Assembly (NCBI GenBank): GCA_000149265.1
Contig: CH000023.1
Coordinates: 76,140-140,139, forward strand
Source of the DNA: Ciona savignyi
Lineage: Eukaryota; Chordata; Ascidiacea; Phlebobranchia; Cionidae
Reading direction: 5' to 3'
Length of the DNA: 64,000 nt
Shown here: one piece after another, positions 45,398-56,200 of the stretch
How the letters are laid out: each line of letters starts with the position of its first letter
Position numbering within the stretch: the stretch's first letter is position 1
Notes under the pieces: generated by a model
The model's input: the letters and a program-made list of their open reading frames with translations, nothing else
Told to the model about the DNA's origin: nothing
The model's database searches: none
Made by a program: the position numbers and the translations under genes

Positions 45398-48095
45398 CAC
45401 AGCGATTATTTATTTTTTTCTTGTCAACAAGTTTCAAATTCAAGCTGTTTAAACCCCTTTTATCTCAACCAAGCTGCAAATTCCAAAATTTGCATTTTTT
45501 AAAAGTTTCAAAAAACACTCTAATTTTAATTTAATCATAAAATACAAGTGAAAGTCTGCCTAATTTACCTAGGCCAAGTTAATCTAATTTTCTTTTTAAC
45601 TAATTTGCCCGCTGCCTGCCTAATCTGCAATTAAATCGCAGTGTCTGATAATCTGCAGTATATCCGTGCCTTCTGCTTATAACATCGTGCAATGCTTTCA
45701 ATGTTACCTTTAATTGCGCCATTCCGCCGCACACACCAACAGTTTCACGTGTTTTGCCGTATTAAAATTAGTTTAATGGTGTAGTCTAAGTGAAACCTGC
45801 ATAATCTTGTACAAAAGTGAATTTTCTATGTACTAAGCCAGCAAAGCAGAAATTGTTTTCACATCCACAATGCTGAAGATAGGGTGGATATAAGTAAGAA
45901 AACCATGTTCTGATCTTTTACATTTTAACAGTCTCCACTGCATATTATTTAAACTGGCTTGATTTTTCTTTGAACCGTATTTATTTACTTTTGCTTCCTA
46001 TACTGAAATTAACAGGATTGTTTGTAAATTGCAATAGTAGGCTTGGTGGATAAAAATAGCGAATTTTTGTGGAAATCTCATGTTCCTATGTTGTGTGTTA
46101 AACACTTTTTGCTATTCTGTTAATTTAAGTCTGCCGAACAAATTTCTCATTCTCCTTATTTCTTTCTCCCTCCCAATTTACGGTCCGAATCTGCATGCTT
46201 CCATAACTAACGTAAAATAACTAATTAAGACGATAACTACACACATTAAAAGCTGCCATACACTGATCTCGTCTTTATTAAATTCTGTATACAGCTTTTT
46301 TTCTGGAGCCATGTAGTGTTAGTATTGATTATGTACTATCTTATTTATAGTGTTGTGGTTTGCTGTTTTTGAATATAGTAAAATGTACTCTAATATTCAC
46401 ATATTCACATTTGAAAAAGATAAAGCCACTATTTAACACATAAGATTGCCCTACTTCAATGCTTTTTTTTTGCGGAAAGTGTATTTTTTATTAGACAACG
46501 TAGTTATTTGTATAGCAGTATTTTTGTCATCTTAATGTTTATTTCACAGTATTCTAATCATTCATGCATTGCAATTAAACGCTTCTAGAATGTTCCATTT
46601 TTGTCTTTGTGACTACACAAGTTTAGTGCAATGGTTAAAAACACAAGACTTACAGAAAGTTTGTGTGGGCAATGCTCATTGTCATTTTTCTTTTATCTAG
46701 GAACTGATATAATTGTAAAGGGCAGCTGTCCTGATCAGATAGGGTTGTTTAATTCCCACGCTGTCCACTTTTCTGTGTTGTTATCTTTCTTAGTTTGTTG
46801 ATGAGAGAAGGTATGCGAATACAACCTTTAGAGTTTAGAAGCAATAAAAGGGTTCAGGTCTGTGTTTTTTAGACTGATCACATAAAGCTTTTGCAACACC
46901 AAATGAAATTTTGTTACTATACAAAAAACACAATAAAAATGTAATCACTGTTAGTTTTTCTCAGTTATAAGTGTTAGAGGACAGCACACGAAAACCACCG
47001 GACGTCGTGTACGAACCGTTGGTGTGTCCAAGAAGAAGTAAACTTAAAAAAATCTTATAAGGGTGTTCAGTTCAGCACAAACCAGATATTTGGTCAGGAA
47101 ATGTGGTGTTTTACAATGATCTTTAGGAACACTCTCCTAATATATTTCATAACATTTTTTTGTTGGTGTAATAATTTTTTGCCCTAGTATTAAATAGCAA
47201 GAAATGAAACAATAAACAGGAAAAGAGAAAAACAAACAACCGTTACTGTATTAAAATATGTTGTAATAATTAAAATAGGCCTACTTCTGATGATTATTTG
47301 CAATAAACACATGTTGAAAATTACAGTTTATTAGACATTATGTAATTGGATTGTTGAGCATAGTGGATTCCAAACCCAATTATAATGTAAAAGACTTAAT
47401 TGGCCATTGACACAAACTAATGAATTCAAGTAAAGTGGCAGCTTGACCTGACTGTAATGATTATGATGAATCAGGTGCCTCTATATACTACAGGACTGCT
47501 TGGATCAATTAGATTGCTATGGAAAGTAATTCTAACCCTGTTCCAGACATTCAGAACTAACTTTAAAACCAACCCTAACATTAATATCATGGCTTTTGTA
47601 ATTACCAAGCATAGTAAGCAATACAAATGCTCCAAGCGCTTTATACGATCCAAGCGACCTGTAGTATTTAGAGGTACCATGATAAATCAAACATAATTAG
47701 AACTTTCTTACCATCACGTGTAACAATCACTTATTTTCATTTTTAACTTCTGACAAAAATCAGAAACAAAATAGTTGGACATTTATTGCAAAATTTTAAC
47801 CAGGAGCAATTGAAAAAATCTTTTAAAAACTAAACTTACATATTTTAACTGAAAAACTCATTACAAATAACAAAGATATAAATACAAATATTTATTATTC
47901 ATGGAACGGTTATATAGCTGAATAAATAACATGACCGATTCATATACCGCTTCCTATATAAAACGGTCTTAGCAAAGCCCATCTTGGGTTAAAGCGAGTA
48001 AAATAAAATTATTTCAAGACTCAAATTTTGCCTATCAAAATCCCCTCTCTTGGTCTTGTCCACCACCACCTTAAACCTTTCAACATGGAAATAAA
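45398..48095. other. MICALL 3' UTR and tail-to-tail spacer with CIMIP4
   Basis: AT-rich and non-coding. AATAAA at 46843-46848 and at 46932-46937 could end a long MICALL 3' UTR. A fold-back element occupies 47474-47678. The minus-strand CIMIP4 ends at 48096. No other gene is supported. Confidence 0.55.
47474..47678. mobile_element. Fold-back element, copy 2
   Basis: GGTGCCTCTATATACTACAG at the left and CTGTAGTATTTAGAGGTACC at the right, with the same centre as the other copies. 205 bp. Confidence 0.75.
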
Positions 48096-51000
48096 TCATT
48101 TCGTTTGGGCTTTAATTATCGCATTTTCCAACTTTTGTTTCCGATCCTTGTCTATTACTTCCATCTCTCTGATAAGTTGGGAAATCTGCGCTGATATTAT
48201 CGGGCGGTATTTCTTCCCCTGTCCCGATTTCTCCATGTCTACCAGGAATTGTTTTCTCTCTTCGATTTCTTGTTGGACTGAGTGGAAGGAAAATATTAGG
48301 AGAATGCTCATGTAGATCTCCAGGGTGGGAAAACAAAGGGGAAATAAAAACACTCTAAGAAATGCCGTTGTTGTTACAACTGCCATTTTCCCAACACCAT
48401 ATCTTTTGAAAATCAATTGTAGTAAAGGATATTTATGTTTATCCCCAGCTGTACATACAAAAACATATTGAGCCATTGAAATCAGGCCAAAGTATGTGGA
48501 TTGGTTTGTGTAGTTGTAGGTTAATTTGTCGCGTTTTAGTCAAAGAGTTGCACAGTTGAAACTGGTTGGTATCTGGTTAATTGTGACCTTGTGCAAGGCT
48601 CTTAGCTGTTAAAGTTAAAGTTTTAATCATGTTCATCACACTGCAATAGTTTCAGTAACCATGCCAGGTGGCGAAACATAATCTGATGATTGCTCGGGTT
48701 AACGCCCCATGCATTTCCCCCCCCCAAAAAAAAATAAATAAAAAAAAACCCATGCATTTTCCCATTTATTTTTACATTATGAGACATATACTGTAAAACA
48801 TACTTTCATCAAATCTGTCAACAGAAGGAATTTGCTTCATTTTCTTTCTTTCCTCTGCAAGTTTCTGCAGCTGACTCTTGGGTGGTGTGTCCTCTCCAAA
48901 CGCCATGATGTTTGACAACCTTTCTTTTTCTTTCTCCAAAGACTCTGGTGGTGAATGGTTTACCATTATAAAGTGGAATCTATGCAATGTTACATCGGAC
49001 ATACAGATAGTTTATACCCCAATAGACCATTAGCAGGTGACTTAATCGAACAGTTCCTAGCTAGTCACTTAATTCCCTGGGCAAGGAAATTAGTGGACAA
49101 CACCTGAACCCATTGGTCTAATGGGTTAAAAAAGAAATGTAGCAATGTTAAATGTCTCCATCATAAACAAAACACTGTAGTAACTTTGTTAACCTAATAA
49201 TGTGTACCTGGTAATTTAATGAGTGTGAGATACAGTGCTTTCTTATTCATGGATATAAAACTAAAGTATCCTCTTCTTCCTAACTGTTCATGATGCTTTT
49301 GTAATTTTGTTAATTTTTTGTCTATGTAACAATTGCACTAGTTTTTGAATTTCTTTTTATTTAATTGATTTCATATTTTCAATTCCATATATTATTATGT
49401 GACACCTCTTTCGAAAACCACATGGTTTTTCGGTGTCTCCTCAGAGTTAAACTTTAGTATTTTTTGTTTTCGTATTGTATAATCTTGTGAGTTTAACACA
49501 TAAATATAATTAATTAATTTACTTTTCACTCACTTATGGGTTTGGGGACAAACTGGGGTCGGTCGTAAGCCCCACTATCTTCAATCTCATCCCTTGTTTT
49601 CATCGACGAAGGGACTCTTCCTTTCATTGTGAAGGATTTAGGTGCCGGGGGAAAACTCTCTTCTTCGAATTTCTGTTGGCTAAACGTAGGAGCGACTTTG
49701 ACTGGCAGCGCTTTACCTTCTGCAAGGTAAATTTTAAAATGTTATCACACAGAAGGCAGTGTACCCAAATTTAAAATAGTTCACAACATGTTTTGGGGCC
49801 CGTATGGAAAGTACATCACTTTTCGCCGAGATCTCGAGTGTGCACGCATCAAATATTTAAGTGTGCAGTGTGCACACAATCTCCTTTTTATGACTATTTT
49901 GTAAAAAATCTTAAACAAACATATTATTCTATCCTAAATCTATCGTGTCTGTCAGCTAACACCTGTCAACATATCTATCTATGTTACAAAAAACGTACTG
50001 ACAGTAAATTACCCGAGGTCCAGAGGTACCGTAGGTTTACAGGTTTGTTGGAAATTATACGATGTTTATACTGCCAGCTCACGAGCATGTGTGAAATTAG
50101 CCAAGTGTGCAAAAACGCAGGGAAAAAAACTCGAGTGTGCAGCTGCCGTACTTTCCATACTGGTTTTGGGGGGTTTTACCATTGTCTACATATTTTCTTA
50201 AATTACTTTTATTTTTTCAAAATATGATATAACGAATTGATCTTTCCCTTTTTTTCTTGCTTCCTTTTTTTTAATATTTTAAATTTATTTTCTTTTTTTA
50301 ATAACTACTTTGATCAGAGGGGTTGCAGGTGCAAAACTGGTCGCTAGCTAGTCGGTTGTGTCCTTGGGCAAGGCACTTAACAAACATAGCCTGTACCCAC
50401 CAGTTGAATGGGTTCTACCAAATTAAAGGAACGTGTCTATCATAAGTCCGCCCGGTTGGTCTAGCGGTTAAGTGCGTCGCCTTTCAATCGAAAGGTTGCA
50501 GGTGCGAAACTGATCACTAGCTAGTCGGTTGTGTCCTTGGGCAAGGCACTTTACGGACATTGCCTGAACCCAGCGGATTCATTGGTTCTACTAAATTGAA
50601 GGAACGTGTCTATCATATACAACACACTGCAATAGCTCCGGTAACCCGACGATGGGCGCGAGGTGATCTGACGATTGCCCGTGTGATAACCCCCTTGGTT
50701 TTCCCATTCACAAGGATAAAGATGATTACCGGTATCCTATCCTATCCTATACAACAGACTGCAATAGCTCCGGTAACTCGACGGTGGGCGCAAGGTGATC
50801 TGACGATTGCCTGTGTCTGTGTGTTACCCCCTTTGGTTTTTCCATTCATGGGGATAAACATGATTATCCCGTATGGAAAGTACGTCAATTTTCGCCGAGA
50901 TCTCGAGTGTGCACGCGCCAAATATTTACGTGTGCAGTGTGCAAACGTCCAAGAATGCACACTTCAAGTGTGCACACAATCTCCTTTTCATAACTGTTTT

Positions 51001-51833
51001 ACCAAAATCTTAAAAAAACATATTGTTCTATCCTCATCTTTCGTGTCCGTCAGCTAACATATCTATCTACATAACTAAAAATGTACGGAAAGTAAATTAC
51101 CCGAGGTCCAGAGGTAGGTTTACAAGTTTATTGGAAATTATACGATGTTTATACTGCCAGCTCGCGAGCGTGTGTGAAATTACCCAAGTGTGCAAAAGAC
51201 GCAGGGAAAAAATAACTGGAGTGTGCAGCTGCCGTACTTTCCATACTGGATAATTATCCCATCCGGCCCGATGTCGGCGGTTAAGTGCGTCGCCTTTCAA
51301 TCGAAAGGTTGCAGGTGCGAAACTGGTCGCTAGCTAGTCGGTTGTGTCCTTGGGCAAGGCACTTTACGGACATTGCCTGAACCCAGCGGATTAATGGGTT
51401 CTACCAAATTGAAGGAACGTGTCTATCATATACAACACACTGCAATAGCTCCGGTAACCCGGCGATGGGCGCGAGGTGATCTGACGATTGCCCGTGTGAT
51501 AACCCCCTAGGTTTTCCCATTCACGGGGATAAACATGAATATCCTAATATCCCATCCTATCCCTGAACATATAATTTTTAACTTTAGGCTTACTAAATTA
51601 GTTGATAAACCAACTTACTCTTCATAGAATCAGATAATGCTCTTCTCTGAAAGTTGGTTAACTTTGATTCCTCCATCATTACTGAAATGTGGATTCATAT
51701 TAATTTGTTTGCAAATGTTTAAAAAAACAGATGCTTACAAACCTTTTAAAAGGTCCTTAGTACCAGCGGATAACGGTGCAGTATCCGTCGCCCCGAATAA
51801 TCCTCCCTTCTGTACAGCTTGCCGTTTTGTCAT
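48096..51833 (-). CDS. CIMIP4: CIMIP4 (UPF0193/EVG1, C22orf23) ciliary protein, complete
   Basis: Five in-phase minus-strand exons (51743-51833, 51619-51681, 49534-49719, 48804-48944, 48096-48277) give 220 residues (human about 217). Family signatures appear in order: LLKVMMEESKLTNFQRR near residue 31, SMKKGKALP, SLEKEKERLSNIMAFGEDTP, DRFDE, then EIEERKQFLVDMEKSGQGKKYRPII and SQLIREMEVIDKDR near the end. The protein is helical, charged, and has no membrane segment. The family name denotes a ciliary microtubule inner protein; molecular role is otherwise poorly known. The first ATG (51833-51831) opens a short poorly conserved start, MTKRQAVQKGG. Introns contain two copies of a MITE and a SINE pile-up. 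The gene is divergent to CFAP410 and convergent with MICALL. Confidence 0.9.
48600..48760 (+). repeat. SINE remnant in CIMIP4 intron 4
   Basis: Forward 3' part (CACTGCAATAGTTTCAGTAACC, TCTGATGATTGC, GGTTAACGCC) ending in an A/C-rich run. Confidence 0.5.
49025..49275 (+). repeat. Degenerate SINE in CIMIP4 intron 3
   Basis: Diverged forward copy with CTAGCTAGTCACTTAATTCC, GGGCAAGG and AACACTGTAGTAACTTTG-type blocks and a GATATAAAACTAAAGTATCC end. Confidence 0.5.
49799..50163. mobile_element. GTATGGAAAGTAC MITE, copy A (CIMIP4 intron 2)
   Basis: Left end CCCGTATGGAAAGTAC and right end GTACTTTCCATACTGG form ~16-bp inverted repeats. The body carries TTCGCCGAGATCTCGAGTGT, repeated GTGTGCA motifs and AGTGTGCAGCTGCC. 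365 bp; family unknown to me. Confidence 0.72.
50315..50445 (+). repeat. SINE, truncated before its 3' half
   Basis: Begins inside the tRNA-like head and stops at ACGTGTCTATCATAA, where the next full SINE starts. Confidence 0.7.
50446..50750 (+). repeat. tRNA-derived SINE, best-preserved copy
   Basis: Starts GTCCGCCCGGTTGGTCTAGC. The head includes a box A-like TGGTCTAGCGG and box B-like GGTGCGAAAC at tRNA spacing. The body is complete and the tail is three TATCC units. About 305 bp; a good reference copy for the family. Confidence 0.88.
50751..50867 (+). repeat. SINE 3' fragment fused to previous tail
   Basis: Starts in the body (ACAACAGACTGCAATAGC) directly after the TATCC tail of the preceding copy and ends at GGGATAAACATGATTAT, where the MITE begins. 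Confidence 0.75.
50868..51249. mobile_element. GTATGGAAAGTAC MITE, copy B, nested in SINE array
   Basis: Same termini and body as copy A, plus about 20 extra bases repeating the 'AATGCACACTTCAAGTGTGCAC' region. 382 bp. It interrupts the SINE tail between ATTAT and ATAATTAT, a plausible short A/T target duplication. Confidence 0.75.
51257..51563 (+). repeat. tRNA-derived SINE, well preserved
   Basis: Forward copy closely matching the one at 50446-50750, with a small lesion in the box A region (GATGTCGGCGGTTAAG) and a TATCCCATCCTATCCC tail. Confidence 0.85.
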
Positions 51834-52217
51834 TATTTATAATTGGTTTACTTTTTAACAATCAATTTTAGTTTTGTATTTGTACTTTTAACTTTATTTT
51901 CAAAACGATTGCACTTGATTCAAATAGCACGTCAAATCAAAACAAACTTCAATATTTCAGCTTCCCTTTGTTATGGTTACCAAAATGACTTTTCATAGAA
52001 ATCCTGTTACGTTATTTTAACATCCCAATACATTTTTGGTGTTGATTATTAACTGCTATTTGCTAATGTCTTATAAAATTTAACAATTAAAAGTTTAATT
52101 TTAATACTTGATTTCCCAATTAATTTAGTCGGTCGATCCGAAATATATTGATGATTTTATCTTTACCGCACCAAGTGGCAAAAATAGTTTCTACGAACGC
52201 TTTACAAAACAGTGAGT

Positions 52218-52500
52218 TGGATAAGATAGAATAAAGATAAGAATGTTAATCCACATAAATTGAAAGAGACGTATCATACGAGCAATCGTCGCATTGCATC
52301 GCAAATACTTAATACGACGTTCTTAGGTAATCGTCAGACCGTAGGGCTACCAGACCCATTTTTGCGTATGATTAAAACGTTAACTTCAGTTTCGGTAGAA
52401 TCCAATAATCAACTGGGGGATAGGACTGATCAGTTACTGACCAGTTTTGAGTCTACAACCCGTTGACTGAAAAGCGACAAATTAGTCATTGACACCATCC
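52218..52500 (-). repeat. Degenerate SINE in the divergent spacer
   Basis: Reverse diverged copy starting GGATAAGATAGAATA with GTTAATCCACATAAATTG, GAGCAATCGTCGCATTGCAT and CTGACCAGTTTTGAGTCTAC blocks. Confidence 0.5.
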
Positions 52501-52702
52501 AAGCTATTCCGTCAGGGTCAGATAAGGCCAAATTATGTATCAGCACTATTTTCTTATGTCATTCTCTCAAGTCATTTAAATGCATGTTTACAGGAATGAA
52601 CAAAACCCTAGCTTCACTTTTACTTTCATGCTACTTTCTACTTTAAACAACACTTTAACTCTGAATAATTATGCCAAAACCAAGCCTAACCATAAATCAT
52701 TG

Positions 52703-52946
52703 GGTGCCTCTAAATACTACAGGACCGCTTGGAGCGCTTGGGTCGCTTGGATCAATTAGATTACTATGGAAAGTAATTCTAACCCTGTCCCAAACACTAA
52801 TCTCAACCCCAGAACTAACTTTAACCTCAACCCTAACATTAATATTATGGCTTTTGTAAATACGAAGTATAGTAAGAGATTCAAGCGATCCTAGCGCTCC
52901 AAGCGATTTAAGCGCTCCATGCGGTCCTGTAGTATTTAGAGGTACC
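52703..52946. mobile_element. Fold-back element, copy 3
   Basis: Longest copy (244 bp), with more arm repeats (CTTGGAGCGCTTGGGTCGC on the left; AAGCGATTTAAGCGCTCC on the right). GGTGCCTC...GAGGTACC ends match the others. Confidence 0.78.
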
Positions 52947-53257
52947 GTAAATCATTAGCTACAAAATTTTGCCAAATATAGAGTTTTACGTTTGTCAGTC
53001 CTGCACTCTTCATTTCCATTTCTGAGCTCACATTTTATTACTTTCTACGCCCTAGTTTTTAAAAAAATATCACAATCATGAATTGTGCATGCCCATTCAA
53101 ATAAATTAGGACATGTAAAAATTGTTTTTTTTTTGCTGCAAAAAAAGAAATTTGTGTTAGAATAAATATTGCACGACTTGTTAAAGCAGAGCTAGGTTGC
53201 AACGTGCCGATACTTCATGAAACTGAAAATGCTGTAGCGTGACCAGTACCGGTAATC

Positions 53258-56200
53258 ATGGTGAAATTGACCGAGAAGTTGGTTCTGGCAAGAGCTCGAG
53301 CAAGTGATCTGGACAGTGTTAAAACCTTAAACTGCTGGTAAGATTATTTGTTATAATCTGATTATGAGTAACCAAAATTTTACCATACACTGGATATACA
53401 CATATGTTTCAATATATGTATGTATAGATAACGGTCTGTATTATAAAAGTTTCCGATTTTATTAACCTTTACTAACTAATTTACTATTTGCAGGGGGAGT
53501 GGATTAACAGATGTAAGTATTGTTACTGGATAAGTATGAATGCATGAAGTAGGTACTGATGTACCTGATTGATACATCTATTCCTATAAAAACACAAAGT
53601 CTGAATAAATAACAAGTATTAATAAAAAGCTGGATGGAAAGTATAATACTGGTATATTTTGATATAACAATTTTCTTAACCCGCATTAACCCTTTAGAAA
53701 CGAGATTGTTTTTGCGCAGTTTGCGCGTTTTGACCGAGTCCGCTTTGTAGTGCTCTAGCGCCTCTCGTGTTATAGTTAGAGCAAAATGTTCAACACTAGA
53801 GTTGTTCGAAATAAAATTTCCAAAATTTCTGAAATTTTTATTTTTTGATGACGTCACTACTTGGGGGTCCACGTCATATTCTTTCTTATACAATGTTATA
53901 GTTTTTGATCTGTTTACAATATAGCCTAACATATTTTTACAAAGTTACTCAGAAACAAATTTCCTACAATTATATTATAGATTTTGATTTGATGACGTCA
54001 TCAAAATATTACTACGTCACTGATTTCATGTTACAGGTCAACCCATGCCAATTTTTTTTTTGTTTTTTTATTATAAAAAATGTTAGAATAGAAATTTAGA
54101 TTGCAATTAAGTCCATATTGCTTTATCTTACTACATTTTCCTTAAAATAAACTATAAATGAAGGGTTTGAACCAAATTGTGGACTATAACCTTAAAGATA
54201 CTCAAAACCTCCCCAAAAATGAAAAAAAACTGGTAAGATCACATTCGGGACATCCCAAGAAGCGAAACTGATTCTACTGCCATAAAGACATTAAATGAAA
54301 CAAACCTTTTGAACGTAGTATTAAAACAAACGTTTTTTTGTGATAATTTTCCCTCAAAATTACACCAAAAAAAGTCATAAAATTCAACTAAACTTTACTT
54401 CAAAATTTCAAATGCAAAGTTATGTTTATTTTTACTGTTTTCAAAAGATATATCATATAGCTTTCCAAAGAGACCAAACTTTAGCAGTTTCGACAAGAAA
54501 TGTTGGAGATTTTTCATTTTGAATGAGCATATGTCAAAAAGGACAAATTTGTTCTTATCGTTTCTAAAGGGTTAATGGGGTTTTAAAGATTTTTTTTTTT
54601 AACATTTGTTATATTATTTTAAAATCAAAACTGTAATAGAGGTATCATTGTAGGTTTCTCTTCTGCAAGAATTGTCTTCTTTGGAGGTTATTAACTTCAG
54701 GTACCAGTGTGCATACGTAGAACGTTCATTAAACTATTTCACCCAGTGTAGTTGCCGGTTTAATTATTTACTCCTGGTGGACAAAAAAACTGGAATGTAT
54801 AATCATAAATACCTCCTGATTTAGTTAGAGCAGGAAAAATAATATTGCCTTTTTGTTCTGATTTTCACGTAAAATATGTATTCTTAAGGATTCTGTACTT
54901 TACTCGTAAATCTGTTGTGTTCTTAGAAACAGCGTTGACATTACCTGAACCGAGTATATTAATGTTTTTTAAACTAAAACTGAAGAAACGTCTTAGTCAT
55001 ATACAATACACTGCAATAGCTTTAAACAAACCCCAAGGTGGGCGCAAGGTTATCTGAATATTACATGTCTAAGAACAATCCCTTGTAAACATAATCTGAC
55101 GATTTTTGTGTAATAATGGTCATAAAACATGAATATCCTGTCCTAAAATCAATCGTTCACCGATATATTGCTCTGGATGATACAACTCCATGTGTAACAA
55201 TGTCAAAAGAATATCAAAAAATAACACAGCCATATTGTTTTTCTGCATATTTTTGATTACAAACAACTGTTGCGCACACTTAACCTAGACTGACTGTATT
55301 AATTTTTTTCAGCGCAAATGAAATTGAAAAATTGGAAGACTTTGAAAATTCCGATTCACTCCGAGAGTTATATTTAAGAAAGAACAATATACAAGATGTT
55401 GATGAACTAACTCACTTGCAGGGATTAAAAGATCTTAAGTGAGTTGCAATTTTGTTTGCTTAAAAAGCTTATCAGGCTGCTATTTAATTGTGAAGAAATA
55501 TACTGAATGAAAAAGTGCTTGAACCCAAAAGAAACTATTCAATTAAATGCTTATTTAATTAATTATACTGTGCTGCTTGTGCATGTTATGTGCAAAGGTA
55601 AAGAAGCAGAAAGAATTGAAACAATCAACAAAATAATATTTGCCCAAAGTAAAACTACCAGTAATATAGTATCTGATACCGACATTGCTTTTAAAGTCAT
55701 TTTTCAATCTAGTGGGAAAAATCAAAATATGTTACATGCCATGGCCAAGAACTTTGTAATTACCTGACACTGGTAAGAGTTGTGTTGCTGGCTATTCCTA
55801 TGTTATGATGGAGACATTGGTACTGTTGTTCATTAAAGCACTGGGTTTAAGCAACATGCGCAAAGTTGCCCAAAGATACAACTGACTAGCTATTGTCTGG
55901 TTTTGATACTGGCACCTTTTAGTTAATGGTCTAGAATGATATAAATACATTAACTTCTGGGACAAATATGAATATCATTATACAATAATTCACAGGTTAT
56001 TATGGCTATCTGGGAACCCATTCTGTGAAAATCTGTCAAATGAGGACTATAGGCTCGCCGTGATCAAACGTGTTCCACAAGTTCAAAAGCTGGATAACAT
56101 TTGTAAGTAGTTTGCCTATAAAGGGAGAATATGCCTTGCTATTTTGACTTGTATCATATATCAGAAAAAAACGCTTTTTTTTAATTAAAAAAAAACAGTA

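Larger units (their letters stand above)
51834..53257. other. Divergent intergenic region, CIMIP4 / CFAP410
   Basis: A 1.4-kb head-to-head spacer. It holds a degenerate reverse SINE (about 52218-52500) and a fold-back element (52703-52946). The CFAP410-proximal 300 bp are free of recognised repeats and would contain its promoter. I see no TATA box or convincing full RFX X-box. Confidence 0.5.

Noticed and set aside
49793..50227. 144-codon open frame in CIMIP4 intron 2
   Set aside because: Lies inside MITE copy A and flanking AT-rich DNA; composition is not protein-like.
50446..50520. Possible tRNA gene from box A- and box B-like sequences
   Set aside because: The same head recurs in many copies joined to an identical non-tRNA body, so it is a SINE head; I cannot fold a proper cloverleaf with acceptor stem.
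50560..51057. 165-codon open frame across SINEs and MITE
   Set aside because: Translation merely reads repeated SINE body twice and then the MITE; the same peptide fragments appear at every SINE copy.
53194..53206. GTTGCAACGTGCC as an RFX X-box for CFAP410
   Set aside because: Only one half resembles the GTTRCC/GGYAAC consensus; spacing and second half do not fit well enough.
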